Assembly (NCBI GenBank): GCA_026391215.1 | Contig: JAPLDX010000047.1 | Coordinates: forward strand, 1 to 51,211 | Origin: Bacteroidia bacterium | GTDB taxonomy: Bacteria; Bacteroidota; Bacteroidia; Bacteroidales; VadinHA17 | DNA: 51,211 nt | Direction of reading: 5' to 3' | Part shown: positions 29,795 to 39,360 of the stretch, one piece after another | Position numbering within the stretch: position 1 is the stretch's first letter | Layout: each line of letters opens with the position of its first letter | Translations under genes and position numbers: made by a program | The notes under the pieces: generated by a model | Database searches by the model: none | Seen by the model: only the letters and a program-made list of their open reading frames with translations | What the model was told of the DNA's origin: nothing

Positions 29795-31471
29795 TTATTT
29801 AATAAGTAAAAGATGTTCCACTAACGGACCCAGCGATAAAGCCGGAAAGAATGTAAGCCCGCCTACTATTATTATAACAGAGAGCAGTAATAAACCAAAG
29901 AGCCATGTATCCGTTCTGAAAGTACCACCTGATAATGGAATAGTCTTCTTGCCGGCCATATTCCCTGCCATAGCCAGAACAGGAATAATGACCCCAAATC
30001 TTCCAATTACCATTCCCAGACCAGTGAGGATATTGTAAAATGAAGTATTCGAATTTAGCCCTGCAAAGGCACTTCCATTATTACCAGCTGCAGAACTGAA
30101 ACAATAGAGAATTTCAGATAGACCATGTGGCCCGGGATTATTGAGCCCTGTTATACCTGCTGTTGTCAGACAACTAATAGCTGAAAATGCCAGAATTACA
30201 AGATTTGGTGCAAGGATTGCCAGGATAGCCATTTTTACTTCAAAAGCTTCAACCTTTTTACCAAGAAATTCCGGAGATCTCCCAACCATTAAACCTGCAA
30301 TAAACACAGTCAGTATGATAAACATTATCATGCCGTAGATTCCTGATCCGACACCTCCAAATATTACCTCACCCAGCATAATATTGAACATGGCAACCAT
30401 TCCTGCAAGAGGCGTAAGACTATCCATCATTGCATTTATCGAACCATTTGATGCTGAAGTTGTTAAAACTGACCATAAAACACTGTTACTTAGCCCAAAA
30501 CGAGTCTCCTTTCCTTCCATATTATTTATTAAACCACCTATAGCAGAAAATTTGTACTCCGAATAATAAGATATCGACAGGCCAATTATTAAAAGAGTAA
30601 ACATTACCAGAAACATAGTCCAGCCCTGTCTGTTCGATCCGATGAGACGCCCATAAGTGAAGGTAAGAGCAGATGGTATTAAAAGAATTGCCAGCATTTC
30701 CAGAAAATTGGAAAATGGAGTGGGATTTTCAAAGGGATGGGCGCTGTTTGCATTGAAAAAACCTCCTCCATTCGTACCGAGCTGCTTTATGGCAATTTGT
30801 GATGATACCGGACCGAGCGGGATAATTTGTTCCGAACCCATTAATGTGGTTGCCTTAACATATGGATGAAATGTCTGAACGACTCCCTGGGCTGTAAGAA
30901 TAATTGCCAGGAGAATTGAAAGAGGTAATAAGATATAAAGTATAGATCTGGTAGAATCAACCCAGAAATTACCAATCTTATTGGTAGTTTTTCTTACCAG
31001 GCCTCTTATAATTGCCAGTAAAACCGCAATTCCTGTTGCTGCACTTAAAAAATTCTGAACTGTAAGACCTGCCATCTGTACGAGATAGCTTAAAGCCGTT
31101 TCCCCGCCGTATGATTGCCAGTTAGTATTTGTCACAAAGCTAATTGAGGTGTTTAATGCCAGCAACCAGGATGGAGCCGGCAACTTCTGTGGATTAAGGG
31201 GCAGATAATTTTGGCAGAGCTGAAGAAGAAATAAGAAGAGAATCCCCATGAAATTAAAAACCAGAAGGCTGAATGTATATTTCTTCCAGTCCATTTCCTC
31301 TTCTTTACATGAGATTAACCTGTAAATGGCTTTTTCAACAGGACTGACCATGGTTTTCAGAACATGATTCTCATCAAGAAAAACCCTGGCCATATATCTG
31401 CCGAGCAAAGGAGTCAGTATTATCAGTACCAGCAGGAAAAGAACGACCTGCGTAAAATCAGATATATTCAT
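29795..31471 (-). CDS. kdpA: Potassium-transporting ATPase potassium-binding subunit KdpA
   Basis: A 558-residue K+-channel-like subunit with about ten membrane helices and four filter loops, among them TNTNWQSYGGE, LGTNGGGFFNANSAHPFENP, SASNGSINAMMDS and SSAAGNNGSAFAGLN. These are the degenerate P-loops that select K+. It begins 3 bp after the small kdpF frame and precedes kdpB. Confidence 0.97.
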   Translation of the reverse strand: MNISDFTQVVLFLLVLIILTPLLGRYMARVFLDENHVLKTMVSPVEKAIYRLISCKEEEMDWKKYTFSLLVFNFMGILFLFLLQLCQNYLPLNPQKLPAPSWLLALNTSISFVTNTNWQSYGGETALSYLVQMAGLTVQNFLSAATGIAVLLAIIRGLVRKTTNKIGNFWVDSTRSILYILLPLSILLAIILTAQGVVQTFHPYVKATTLMGSEQIIPLGPVSSQIAIKQLGTNGGGFFNANSAHPFENPTPFSNFLEMLAILLIPSALTFTYGRLIGSNRQGWTMFLVMFTLLIIGLSISYYSEYKFSAIGGLINNMEGKETRFGLSNSVLWSVLTTSASNGSINAMMDSLTPLAGMVAMFNIMLGEVIFGGVGSGIYGMIMFIILTVFIAGLMVGRSPEFLGKKVEAFEVKMAILAILAPNLVILAFSAISCLTTAGITGLNNPGPHGLSEILYCFSSAAGNNGSAFAGLNSNTSFYNILTGLGMVIGRFGVIIPVLAMAGNMAGKKTIPLSGGTFRTDTWLFGLLLLSVIIIVGGLTFFPALSLGPLVEHLLLIK

Positions 31472-31474
31472 TGA

Positions 31475-31594
31475 TTACAATAAATGAATATGGAAAATTT
31501 TTTCAAGGAGTTTTGCCAGAAGATAACCTGCATAGAGAAAACCTGCTATTGAAATGAGGAATAAAATGACAATCAGAACAATTCTCCAGTTCAT
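31475..31594 (-). CDS. kdpF: KdpF-like small membrane subunit
   Basis: A tiny gene of 39 residues directly before kdpA: a basic start (MNWR), one hydrophobic helix (IVLIVILFLISIAGFLYAGYLL) and a short tail. Position, size and single helix match KdpF, the lipid-like stabilising subunit of the Kdp complex; sequence similarity to the E. coli protein is weak. An in-frame ATG at 31612 would add six residues. I prefer 31594 because the predicted -7 element (31615-31622) would place the transcript start near 31608, inside the longer version. Confidence 0.7.
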   Translation of the reverse strand: MNWRIVLIVILFLISIAGFLYAGYLLAKLLEKIFHIHLL

Positions 31595-31614
31595 TTTAAA
31601 ATTTTTTGGCATAA

Positions 31615-31682
31615 CAAAAATATACCGGAAGATATAAAGCCTTTATAAAGAATTGACTTACAGGTATAAAGAAATAATAAAT
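31615..31682 (-). promoter_or_regulatory. KdpE-type promoter of kdpFABCDE
   Basis: Read on the minus strand: ATTTATT (31682-31676), 4 bp, CTTTATA (31671-31665), 14 bp, CTTTATA (31650-31644), 4 bp, CTTTATA (31639-31633), 10 bp, then the -7 element TATTTTTG (31622-31615). The half-sites repeat every 11 bp, as expected for an OmpR-family dimer. There is no TTTG at -33; the proximal pair takes its place, which fits an activator-dependent promoter. Four other promoters in the window have the same layout. Confidence 0.75.
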
Positions 31683-31723
31683 TTCAGGAGTTATATATTG
31701 CCGGCTGAAATACAATCTGAAAT

Positions 31724-31791
31724 CTTTATAAAATCTTTATGCATTCCCGGGTCTTCTTTCTAACTTCTTAATAAGACTATATCTACTATGA
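31724..31791 (+). promoter_or_regulatory. KdpE-type promoter, partly decayed, before a permease remnant
   Basis: CTTTATA (31724-31730), 4 bp, CTTTATG (31735-31741), 14 bp, CTTTCTA (31756-31762), 4 bp, CTTAATA (31767-31773), 10 bp, then TACTATGA (31784-31791) where the kup promoter has TACTTTTG. The segment aligns without gaps to the kup promoter at 46372-46439. The changes fall in the proximal half-site and the -7 element, suggesting loss of function together with the downstream gene. Confidence 0.65.
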
Positions 31792-31803
31792 CGGATTTAC
31801 TAT

Positions 31804-32086
31804 ATGGGAAGATTTGATTTAACAAACCTCAGTTGAGTCACCAGGTTTTACAACAATAAAGGGGAAAGGAATAAATAGTACAGGTACAAGTTATTCGTTT
31901 GCCAGCAGACTGAAAGATAATTTTATAGGGAAAGCCAGAGCTATTCAGGACAAAAGGATATTTCACAAATTAACTCTGGTAGCATTTTTTACCTGGGTAG
32001 GTCTTGGGGCGATGGAATTTCATCTTCGTGCTGTGGGACTGAGGAGTTAGAGAATCTGGAACATTTTATTTTTCAAAGTTGTTGCA
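31804..32086 (+). pseudogene. Remnant of an APC-superfamily (KimA-like) permease N-terminus
   Basis: ATG at 31804 opens MGRFDLTNLS and stops at once, but one base later the frame continues ESPGFTTIKGKGINSTGTSY through KARAIQDKRIFHKLTLVAFF and TWVGLGA. At 32010/32011 one base is missing; in the next frame it reads DGISSSCCGTEE, then decays (LENLEHFIFQSCC). The joined GLGADGISSSC(C)GTEE block matches the first helix of APC-type permeases (consensus GADGLSSSCYGPEE) related to the K+ importer KimA. Only about 90 residues of an expected 600 or more remain. The upstream promoter of the potassium type supports a former K+ transporter. The family call is from motif memory, not a search. Confidence 0.6.
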
Positions 32087-32121
32087 TAACCACACTATCT
32101 TTTCTATTCAGAAGAGATTCT

Positions 32122-35100
32122 TTAAATTTCTTTCTTAACTTCTACAAGTTGTTTCCTGTCTTCATGTTTATAGATCAGGTGCAATATTGTTGGGAAAATT
32201 ATCAGAAGAAGAGGCAGGGCAACAACAAAACCACCAATAACGGAAATTGCAAGAGGCCGGTGCATCTGTGCTCCGGTTCCAATTCCTATTGCAAGAGGCA
32301 GCAACGCAATAATAGCTCCAAGCGCTGTCATTAATTTTGGCCGTAATCTTGTAGAAATAGCAAATACAACAGATTCATCAACAGATCCCTTTTGGCGGTT
32401 TGTCATGAATTGCTGAAATGTGAAGATCGCATTTTCACCAATTATACCCACAATCATAATCAAGCCGGTGTAGCTCCCGACATTTAATGGTGTATTGGTG
32501 ATAAACAGGGCGATCAGACTGCCGGAAAGGCCAAGGACGGCAATGAAAAGTATCGCACATGCAGCTCTGAAATCCCTGAAAAGGAATAACATAAGAGCAA
32601 ATACAAGGAGACTGGATAATATGAGTATCAGGAGGAGTTCATTAAATGATTTCTGCTGATCTGCATATTCCCCTCCATACTCAATATGGTATCCCTGGGG
32701 AAGGTATACATTCTTTTCTATCATCTTCTGAATATCCTTCATTGCACTTCCCAGGTCCCTGTTATTCAACCTTGCTGTAACAATTGTTACTGATTTCAGA
32801 TTTTCCCTTGTTATCTCTGCAACACCTTCCTGTACTTTAATATCAGCGAATGAAGAGAGAGGTCTTAATTTACCGTCAGGCATGAAAATATTTTGATTTT
32901 TAACCCGCACAAGAGCATTTTCTGTACTGCCGGGGTAGATCATTCTGATATCGGTCATCTGTTCCTTTTCCAGGATATTTCCAACAATATTCCCTTCCAT
33001 CATAGTCTGAACCTGATATTGAAAGGATTCCGGAGAAACATTAAAACGGGATAATTCCTGATGATCAGGAATAAATTCGATTGAAGGTCCTGCAATAACT
33101 ATCCCATCAAACACATCTTCTATTCCATTAATCTTTTCGATTTCACCGGCAACCTGTTGGCCCAGTTCATTCAGTTTAGCCTGTTCAGTGCCAAATATTT
33201 TGATCTCTATGGGCTGAACAGATGCCATCAGGTCCCCTAACATATCACCGATTATCTGTCCGAAATCCACGAGCAACGCCGGCTGTGTTGCTTCAATCCG
33301 TTGCCGTATATCATCTATTACCTCTTCTGTAGACCGGCCTCTGTTGTTCCTCAGCTGAATAAGATAATCACCGGTATTGGGTTCAGTGACAAAGAATCCC
33401 ATTTCTGTGCCGATCCGGCGTGAGTATGTCTCGACTTCGGGAATATCAACGATTATTCTTTCAACTTCTATAAGGATTCTTTCAGTCTCTTCAAGTGATG
33501 TTCCTGGCGGTGACCAATAATCAAGGATGATTGATCCTTCATCCATCTCTGGTAAAAAACCTGTCTCTATTTTTGGGATGATATAAATGATGGATCCAAT
33601 GAGACATAAAATAAAAAGGATGCTAATTACCGGTTTTTTTATAAAGAAGCTTACCCAGTTTCTTGTTTTGGTAAGTTTGACTGTATTTGTATTTCTTGCC
33701 GGGAATAATGGTCTTAACTGAGAGAACCACAGATAGATTACCGGAAGTCCGATCCACGTTACAAGGAAGGAGCAAATAAGGGTAATTACCATTGTATTGG
33801 TTAGCACATTAAAGTACGCACCTGCCACTCCTCCGAGAAGCATAAATGGAATAAAAATGACAATCGTGCTTATAGATGATCCGATCATGGAAGGCATAAG
33901 GTATTTTATTGCCTGATGAACGAGTTGATTGGATGGCCTGTCAGGAAACTCTTCATGGGTCCTGTGGATCTGTTCAACAACGACCACCGCATCATCAATT
34001 ATCAATCCTATGGCAGCAGCTATTGCACCAAATGTCATTACATTAAGTGTATAGCCGATGCTATAAAGAACAATAATTGTCAGGAAGATTGTTACCGGAA
34101 TTGTAACCATTATTGTCGCGCTGGCCCTGAAGGATCTGAGGAACAGAATAGCTACCAGGATGGCCAGAATGAGCCCTATCCACAAGCTGTCGCTCACACC
34201 TTTTATAGACCGGTTTACAAAATCTGCCTGATCATAATACAGTGATAAATGTACGTCAGCAGGAAGTATCTTTTCAAGCTCTTTCTTTTTTGATGCAAGG
34301 TTCTTTGAAAGATTCACAAGGTTTGCATTAGGCTGCTTCAGGATTGCTATCAGTAAACCCTGACGGCCATTTGCATTTATCCTGGTGTATTCTGTTTTTT
34401 CCCTTACATTGACACTTGCAATATCCTGTACTTTAATTATCCTTTTCCCGTCATTCCTTATAACAACATTTTGAATGTCATTAAGATTGTAAAGGCCGGC
34501 ATCAGTAATAGTCAGATATAATCTCTTGTAATCCGAAAGAAATCCGTTTGAGCTGATAAAATAATTTCTGTTAAGAACATCACCGATCATTTCCGGGGTG
34601 ATGGAAAAAGAACTCATTTTATGCTGGTCAAGCTCAATCCAGAATTCTTTTGTCTTTCCGCCAATTATGCCAATCTGAGATACTCCCTCAACCTGGGAAA
34701 GGAAAGGTTTAACAGTATAAGTTGCTAAAAGGTTTAGTTCAATCGGAGTTCTTTTATCACTTTCAATTGTATAGCCAATCACAGGCAAAATTGACGGATT
34801 CATTTTCTCAATCTGAATCTGAACATCAGGAGGGAGCTCGTTTTTTATCTGTGCTATCCGGGATTCCAGCATTTGCTGATTAATATTGATATCTGCATCC
34901 CAGTTCAGGAAGGCGGATATCTCACATGAACCGCGGCTGGTCATGCTTCGAAGCGTTTTCAGGTCAGGAATCTGTTTTATAGCATCCTCAAGAGGACGGG
35001 TAACAGTTACCATCATTTTATCGACGGGTTGTTCCCCGTTATCAGCAATTATTTTGAGTTTCGGAAAAGTTATTTCAGGAAAGAGAGATACCTGTATCTG

Positions 35101-35184
35101 GCTGTAAAGGAATAACCCACCTGCAATTATTGCTGCCAGAATTAATGAAACCGGACTTTTATATGAAAAGAAGAAATTCTTCAT
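32122..35184 (-). CDS. RND efflux pump inner-membrane subunit (HAE1/AcrB-like)
   Basis: A resistance-nodulation-division permease of 1020 residues with twelve membrane helices in two halves and two large periplasmic porter/docking loops. The proton-relay helix reads AAAIGLIIDDAVVVVEQIHR, with the paired Asp residues of the hydrophobe/amphiphile (HAE) class; heavy-metal pumps usually differ here. The N-terminus FFFSYKSPVSLILAAIIAGG is the first helix. A GTG four codons upstream (35196) overlaps the adaptor stop and is an alternative start. Third gene of the TolC-adaptor-pump operon. The substrate is unknown. Confidence 0.92.
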   Translation of the reverse strand: MKNFFFSYKSPVSLILAAIIAGGLFLYSQIQVSLFPEITFPKLKIIADNGEQPVDKMMVTVTRPLEDAIKQIPDLKTLRSMTSRGSCEISAFLNWDADININQQMLESRIAQIKNELPPDVQIQIEKMNPSILPVIGYTIESDKRTPIELNLLATYTVKPFLSQVEGVSQIGIIGGKTKEFWIELDQHKMSSFSITPEMIGDVLNRNYFISSNGFLSDYKRLYLTITDAGLYNLNDIQNVVIRNDGKRIIKVQDIASVNVREKTEYTRINANGRQGLLIAILKQPNANLVNLSKNLASKKKELEKILPADVHLSLYYDQADFVNRSIKGVSDSLWIGLILAILVAILFLRSFRASATIMVTIPVTIFLTIIVLYSIGYTLNVMTFGAIAAAIGLIIDDAVVVVEQIHRTHEEFPDRPSNQLVHQAIKYLMPSMIGSSISTIVIFIPFMLLGGVAGAYFNVLTNTMVITLICSFLVTWIGLPVIYLWFSQLRPLFPARNTNTVKLTKTRNWVSFFIKKPVISILFILCLIGSIIYIIPKIETGFLPEMDEGSIILDYWSPPGTSLEETERILIEVERIIVDIPEVETYSRRIGTEMGFFVTEPNTGDYLIQLRNNRGRSTEEVIDDIRQRIEATQPALLVDFGQIIGDMLGDLMASVQPIEIKIFGTEQAKLNELGQQVAGEIEKINGIEDVFDGIVIAGPSIEFIPDHQELSRFNVSPESFQYQVQTMMEGNIVGNILEKEQMTDIRMIYPGSTENALVRVKNQNIFMPDGKLRPLSSFADIKVQEGVAEITRENLKSVTIVTARLNNRDLGSAMKDIQKMIEKNVYLPQGYHIEYGGEYADQQKSFNELLLILILSSLLVFALMLFLFRDFRAACAILFIAVLGLSGSLIALFITNTPLNVGSYTGLIMIVGIIGENAIFTFQQFMTNRQKGSVDESVVFAISTRLRPKLMTALGAIIALLPLAIGIGTGAQMHRPLAISVIGGFVVALPLLLIIFPTILHLIYKHEDRKQLVEVKKEI

Positions 35185-35192
35185 TACAATAA

Positions 35193-36119
35193 TCACTTAA
35201 CTATAACTCTTGCAGTATCCGGAAGTCCATAGCTGCCTGTGAGAATAATTCTGTCGGTCTGAATAAATTCAGGATCTGTTATTTCAACCTCCTCATTATT
35301 TTCGTATCCTTTCTTAACAGGAATTTTTATAGCTATGGAGTCGTTTATCAGCTTCATCACCCAGAATTCAGTCTGGGTTTCATTGCTTAGGACAGCAGAT
35401 TTAGGCAGGACGAAAGCTTTGTCTTTGCTGCTTTTAACTATTCTGACAAGGGCATTCAAATTTGCAGGAAGACGTCCGGCAAAAACCGGTTTGATAACAT
35501 ACCTTACTGTCTGTGCCTGGGAATCCATTTCCGGAAGATTTCCGGTTATATTACCATTGATAATCTGATCACCCGGCAGTTGAATTTTGCAGTTCCTGTT
35601 TTTTTCGACATATTTTGCAAATTCAAACGGAGTGTCAAGAATAAAAACGAGACTGTTCTGATCCGAGATAACAGCAATTTCATCACCCTCCTGAACGAAG
35701 TCGCCATTCTGATGTGAAATAGAATTTATCACACCAGATGTTGGTGAAATGATGTCTATTCTGCCTTTAAAAGTAAATGTGCTGTCATCTATTAAGGAAT
35801 TATTCATTGCTGATGCCTCGCGGGTCCTGATTGTACAAAGAACCTGGCCTTTCTTAACATACTCTCCCGGAACTATGGAAATATTTTCGACAGTACCGGA
35901 AGTTGCAGACCGGACAATGCTTTTATTAAGAAAAGCAGATACTGCAGGAAGCTCTATGGTCTCTGTAACTGGTTTATTTATCACTTCTGCAATAGTTACC
36001 GGAGTAATAACAGATGCATCTGTTTCAGAAACTGTCTTATTCCGCCTGCATGCAGTTGTAAATAAAATCAGCAACAACAACAAACTGTAGAAGGGAGCGG
36101 TTATTTTTATTGACATCAT
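35193..36119 (-). CDS. RND efflux periplasmic adaptor (HlyD/MFP family) lipoprotein
   Basis: A 308-residue membrane-fusion protein with a lipobox (FTTAC, C24), so anchored to the inner membrane. The lipoyl-like halves are VRSATSGTVENISIVPGEYVKKGQVL and IISPTSGVINSISHQNGDFVQEGDEI, separated by a short hairpin, then a beta-barrel and membrane-proximal domain. It bridges the RND pump and the TolC-like channel encoded on either side. It is 13 bp after the TolC gene, and its TGA overlaps a possible GTG start of the pump gene. Confidence 0.9.
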   Translation of the reverse strand: MMSIKITAPFYSLLLLLILFTTACRRNKTVSETDASVITPVTIAEVINKPVTETIELPAVSAFLNKSIVRSATSGTVENISIVPGEYVKKGQVLCTIRTREASAMNNSLIDDSTFTFKGRIDIISPTSGVINSISHQNGDFVQEGDEIAVISDQNSLVFILDTPFEFAKYVEKNRNCKIQLPGDQIINGNITGNLPEMDSQAQTVRYVIKPVFAGRLPANLNALVRIVKSSKDKAFVLPKSAVLSNETQTEFWVMKLINDSIAIKIPVKKGYENNEEVEITDPEFIQTDRIILTGSYGLPDTARVIVK

Positions 36120-36132
36120 AGGGATTTTATGA

Positions 36133-37374
36133 TTATTGGGTGAGAAGAAAGTTTATTTCATTTATTACCTGTAAAATCCGTATCCGGTTATCGCTAAGAG
36201 TTTTAGTAACAGAACGATAGTTTTTCACCGCATTAATATATTCTGTCATCTGGATCACCCCCGATTCAAGCTGTTGCCTTAAAGCATTAACCAGTTGCTC
36301 AGAGGTCGCCAGCTGGTTCTGGAGCTGAACTTCAAGGTTTTTAAATGATTTTAATTCAGAATTAAGCTGCTGTATCTGCTGGTAATATCGCGTCGTAAAG
36401 TTATCGAGATATGAACTTCTTGTATTTTCAGCCAGTTTGAGCTTCTGTTTTTCCTTCTCTTTCTGATTACCATCATAGACAGGTATGCTGAGGTTTATCC
36501 CGGCACTGAAGCCGAAATGCCTGTAAAAATTAAATGGAGTGGCTGTAAGAAATCCGGCATCAGCAAACCAGTTCATTTTTGGCAGGTATCTCATATCAAT
36601 GCCAGCTATATCATTCACAATACGCAGACTGTCAATCTTATACTGCATAAAAAGAGGTGATTTACTGATCTCTGCCATGCCTGTTATTTCAAGAGCAGGT
36701 AAATTCAGATCATAAAATCCTGTATCATTCAGGCCGCATAACTGGTTAAGCAGCCTCATGTCAGTTTCATATTGATTTTTAAGCTGGTTTACGAGAATTT
36801 CCAGGGATTGTGTTTCAACTTGCAATGAAAGATAATCTGTCTGCTTGCAAAGACCATTTAAGACAAATTGATATGTAATCTTATTCTCTTTGTAATAAAG
36901 CTCAAGGAAAGATTTATTAAAGGAAAGGTCATTGTAATCGGCACAGGATATTAAATACTGTTCGGTAATGATCTTCTTTATTTCAGCAACAGATAGCTTT
37001 GTGGAATTATAAGCACCTTGTTTTTGTATATCAATTGCCTGAAACTTGTTTGAGATTTCTCTTTTATTAAGAATATTCTGCGATACGCTTACAACTGCCT
37101 GATAATTACCTCCATCTGTTACGACTTCATCGTACCCGAAATTTGTAAAAACAGGAGAATAAAGCAACTGGGATTTTGCTTCAACCTGTGGCATTTTTGA
37201 AGATCGGATGAGCAGACTATCTAACAGAGCTGAACTGACTTGATTATAATAATCCTTCAGAAGCGGACTGTTCTTTATTCCTTCCTGCAGGTAATAATCG
37301 AGTGTCCTTGACTGGCTCAGTGAGAGCACAGAAAAACAAAAGAATAACAGAACAACAATCGATCTCCTTTTCAT
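36133..37374 (-). CDS. TolC-like outer-membrane efflux protein
   Basis: A 413-residue protein with a signal peptide (MKRRSIVVLLFFCFSVLSLSQ) and the long coiled-coil-forming helices of the outer-membrane efflux family. The C-terminal helix AEIKKIITEQYL... and the late stretch EQLVNALRQQLESGVIQMTEYINAVKNY are typical. It forms the exit duct for the adaptor and RND pump encoded just downstream (13 bp). It begins 49 bp after the YVTN propeller gene, on the same strand. Confidence 0.88.
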   Translation of the reverse strand: MKRRSIVVLLFFCFSVLSLSQSRTLDYYLQEGIKNSPLLKDYYNQVSSALLDSLLIRSSKMPQVEAKSQLLYSPVFTNFGYDEVVTDGGNYQAVVSVSQNILNKREISNKFQAIDIQKQGAYNSTKLSVAEIKKIITEQYLISCADYNDLSFNKSFLELYYKENKITYQFVLNGLCKQTDYLSLQVETQSLEILVNQLKNQYETDMRLLNQLCGLNDTGFYDLNLPALEITGMAEISKSPLFMQYKIDSLRIVNDIAGIDMRYLPKMNWFADAGFLTATPFNFYRHFGFSAGINLSIPVYDGNQKEKEKQKLKLAENTRSSYLDNFTTRYYQQIQQLNSELKSFKNLEVQLQNQLATSEQLVNALRQQLESGVIQMTEYINAVKNYRSVTKTLSDNRIRILQVINEINFLLTQ

Positions 37375-37423
37375 ATAAAAGGACTTTCAATATTTTCAAT
37401 GCAAGGTAAGTAAAATCATTATA

Positions 37424-38461
37424 CTACTTTACAGGGGCCACATCCAGCACCATGAAAGTACCAGGCTTGACCGCAGGCCGGCGATTTGTATTTTCTGCAG
37501 ATGGATCCGGAGCTTCATATTCTGCAGTCGACATGAATATATGATGTGTCTTCCTGTCAACAGTTATTGTTCTTGCACCGTGAAGTGTCGGAACATTTTC
37601 AAGAACTGTGAACTTATCAGGACCGATTTCCTGAACCACCGTCATTGTACCCTCTCCATTTGAACTATAGACGCGTTTCAATTCAGGATCAAATGCAGCG
37701 CCGTCGCATCCATCGCCAATTGGAAGGGTTGTTATAATTTTCCCTGATAATGCATCCAGGACAACCATAAGCTTGTTGCTGCAGACTGTGAACAGACGGT
37801 GATTTTCATTATCAAGAGCCATGCCTCTGGCTTCTTCACCGGGTGCAATACTCCATGTTTGTTCGACTTTATCTGTTGTTGAATTAATAACAGAAATCAC
37901 GCTTTTATCTTCAATATTCACATATACTTTGCCCTTACCGTCTGTGACAGAGTTCTCAGGCTTACCATCAAGTTTAATTGTTGAAACAACTTTATTTGTT
38001 GTTCCATCTATCACTGTCGCATTTGCAGTTCTGCCATTATATACAAATACCTTATGGCTGAAGGGATCATATAAAATTGCATCAGGATTCTGGCCGGTTA
38101 CAGGCACTTTAGTTATAAATGCCAGGGATTTAAGATCAATAATAGTCACAGAGGAGTCTCTGCCGTTGCTTATAAATGCTTTATTCAGATCAGCTGCAAT
38201 GGCAATGCCATGAACTCCTTTTGTGTCAGGTATAGTTCCCAGCAGCGTCCCGTCTTTCTCATCAATGACCTGAACGACACTACTGTGCGAAATGAATATC
38301 CTGCCAGTAGATTCATCAACATTCAGATAATCCCAACCACCGTCTCCTTCAAGGTGGAACTTGTTTACTAATTTATATCCTGATGACTCTGTCTGAGCCT
38401 TCAGCAAGTTGCTGCTGCATATAAGAATGAAATAGCTGACAAAAAGAAAGTACTTCTTCAT
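37424..38461 (-). CDS. YVTN-type beta-propeller protein, secreted
   Basis: A 345-residue secreted seven-bladed propeller with a signal peptide (MKKYFLFVSYFILICSSNLLKAQ). I chose the start at 38461 because this peptide begins there; the frame is open 33 codons further but shows no signal. Blades repeat the pattern V-I-D-x-K/T...G...I/L with NxxxxKV/AFIS, for example IAIAADLNKAFISNGRDSSV, DPFSHKVFVYNGRTANATVI and DNENHRLFTVCSNKLMVVLD. Such proteins are found near redox or efflux systems and may bind ligands or proteins in the periplasm; the exact role is unknown. Confidence 0.8.
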   Translation of the reverse strand: MKKYFLFVSYFILICSSNLLKAQTESSGYKLVNKFHLEGDGGWDYLNVDESTGRIFISHSSVVQVIDEKDGTLLGTIPDTKGVHGIAIAADLNKAFISNGRDSSVTIIDLKSLAFITKVPVTGQNPDAILYDPFSHKVFVYNGRTANATVIDGTTNKVVSTIKLDGKPENSVTDGKGKVYVNIEDKSVISVINSTTDKVEQTWSIAPGEEARGMALDNENHRLFTVCSNKLMVVLDALSGKIITTLPIGDGCDGAAFDPELKRVYSSNGEGTMTVVQEIGPDKFTVLENVPTLHGARTITVDRKTHHIFMSTAEYEAPDPSAENTNRRPAVKPGTFMVLDVAPVK

Positions 38462-38556
38462 CTTAATATATTTATTAATATTTAACATAAAAATAATCTT
38501 TTTAAATGAGGCTGATACAATGTATTTTATTGATTCAGCTAATAGCCATTTTATTC

Positions 38557-39360
38557 TCATCCGATTATTACGGATGTCATTGTCAATGAACCTGCTACAG
38601 CCTTATCATTAAATATATGTGCAATTTCATTTTCTTCCTTTAAGGCCAGGCAATAAAGCAATGGAAGAAAATGGTCAGGAGTGGGAACCGCCAGGTTAAA
38701 TGCCTTGCCCTGAGATTTGTAATCAATCAGCTTTTTGTGATCATTTGAAAGGATACAATTTTTAATTTTTTCGTTCGCCTCAATTGCCCAGTCATATCCA
38801 AATCCCGGATTGCCGATATTTTCCCAGCTGGCCATTCCAAGGTTGTGAACCATATTTCCGCTACCGACTATCAAAATACCCTTTTTACGTAGAGGCGAAA
38901 GTTCTTTTGCTAAATCATAGTGATATTGCGGATCTTTATAATAATCCATACTTAATTGAATGACAGGAACATTCGCTTCAGGGTAAAGATGCTTTATCAC
39001 AGACCATGTACCATGGTCAAGCCCCCATTTCTCATCCAGCCCGACTTCGGCCTTTATTATAATGCGTTTTATTTCCCTGGCTAACTCAGGGCTTCCGGGT
39101 GCAGGATAATGAACATTATACAGCTCCTCCGGGAATCCTCTAAAGTCATGGATTGTCTTCGGATTTTTCATTGCGGTTACGTAAGTCCCAGTTGTCTCCC
39201 AATGCGCTGATATACATAAAATAGCAATTGGTTTTGGTATGGTTTTCCCTATGTTCCGCCATCCGGTTACGAATTCATTTTCTTCAATTGCATTCATAGG
39301 GCTGCCATGTCCCAGAAACAGGACAGGCATTTTATCCGTGATAATATTTATTCCAGTCAT
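38557..39360 (-). CDS. ygiD: 4,5-DOPA extradiol dioxygenase-like protein
   Basis: A 267-residue cytoplasmic protein of the LigB/YgiD class III extradiol dioxygenase family. The metal ligands are all visible: H18 in FLGHGSPMN, H53 in ISAHWE, H172 in GNMVHNLG and H230 in PTPDHFLP; H116 in LDHGTWS is the probable acid/base. In E. coli YgiD opens the ring of L-DOPA with zinc; plant relatives make betalamic acid. It ends within about 100 bp of the YVTN signal peptide, on the same strand as the efflux operon, but nothing shows a shared pathway. Confidence 0.88.
   Translation of the reverse strand: MTGINIITDKMPVLFLGHGSPMNAIEENEFVTGWRNIGKTIPKPIAILCISAHWETTGTYVTAMKNPKTIHDFRGFPEELYNVHYPAPGSPELAREIKRIIIKAEVGLDEKWGLDHGTWSVIKHLYPEANVPVIQLSMDYYKDPQYHYDLAKELSPLRKKGILIVGSGNMVHNLGMASWENIGNPGFGYDWAIEANEKIKNCILSNDHKKLIDYKSQGKAFNLAVPTPDHFLPLLYCLALKEENEIAHIFNDKAVAGSLTMTSVIIG

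Noticed and set aside
31797..31832. Short plus-strand peptides starting at ATG 31789-31806 as real small genes
   Set aside because: They end after about ten codons and continue, across a frame break, into the permease remnant.
32122..39360. Heavy-metal (CusA/CzcA) efflux system
   Set aside because: The proton-relay helix GLIIDDAVVVVEQ is of the HAE type and the adaptor has no Cys/His-rich metal-binding segment.
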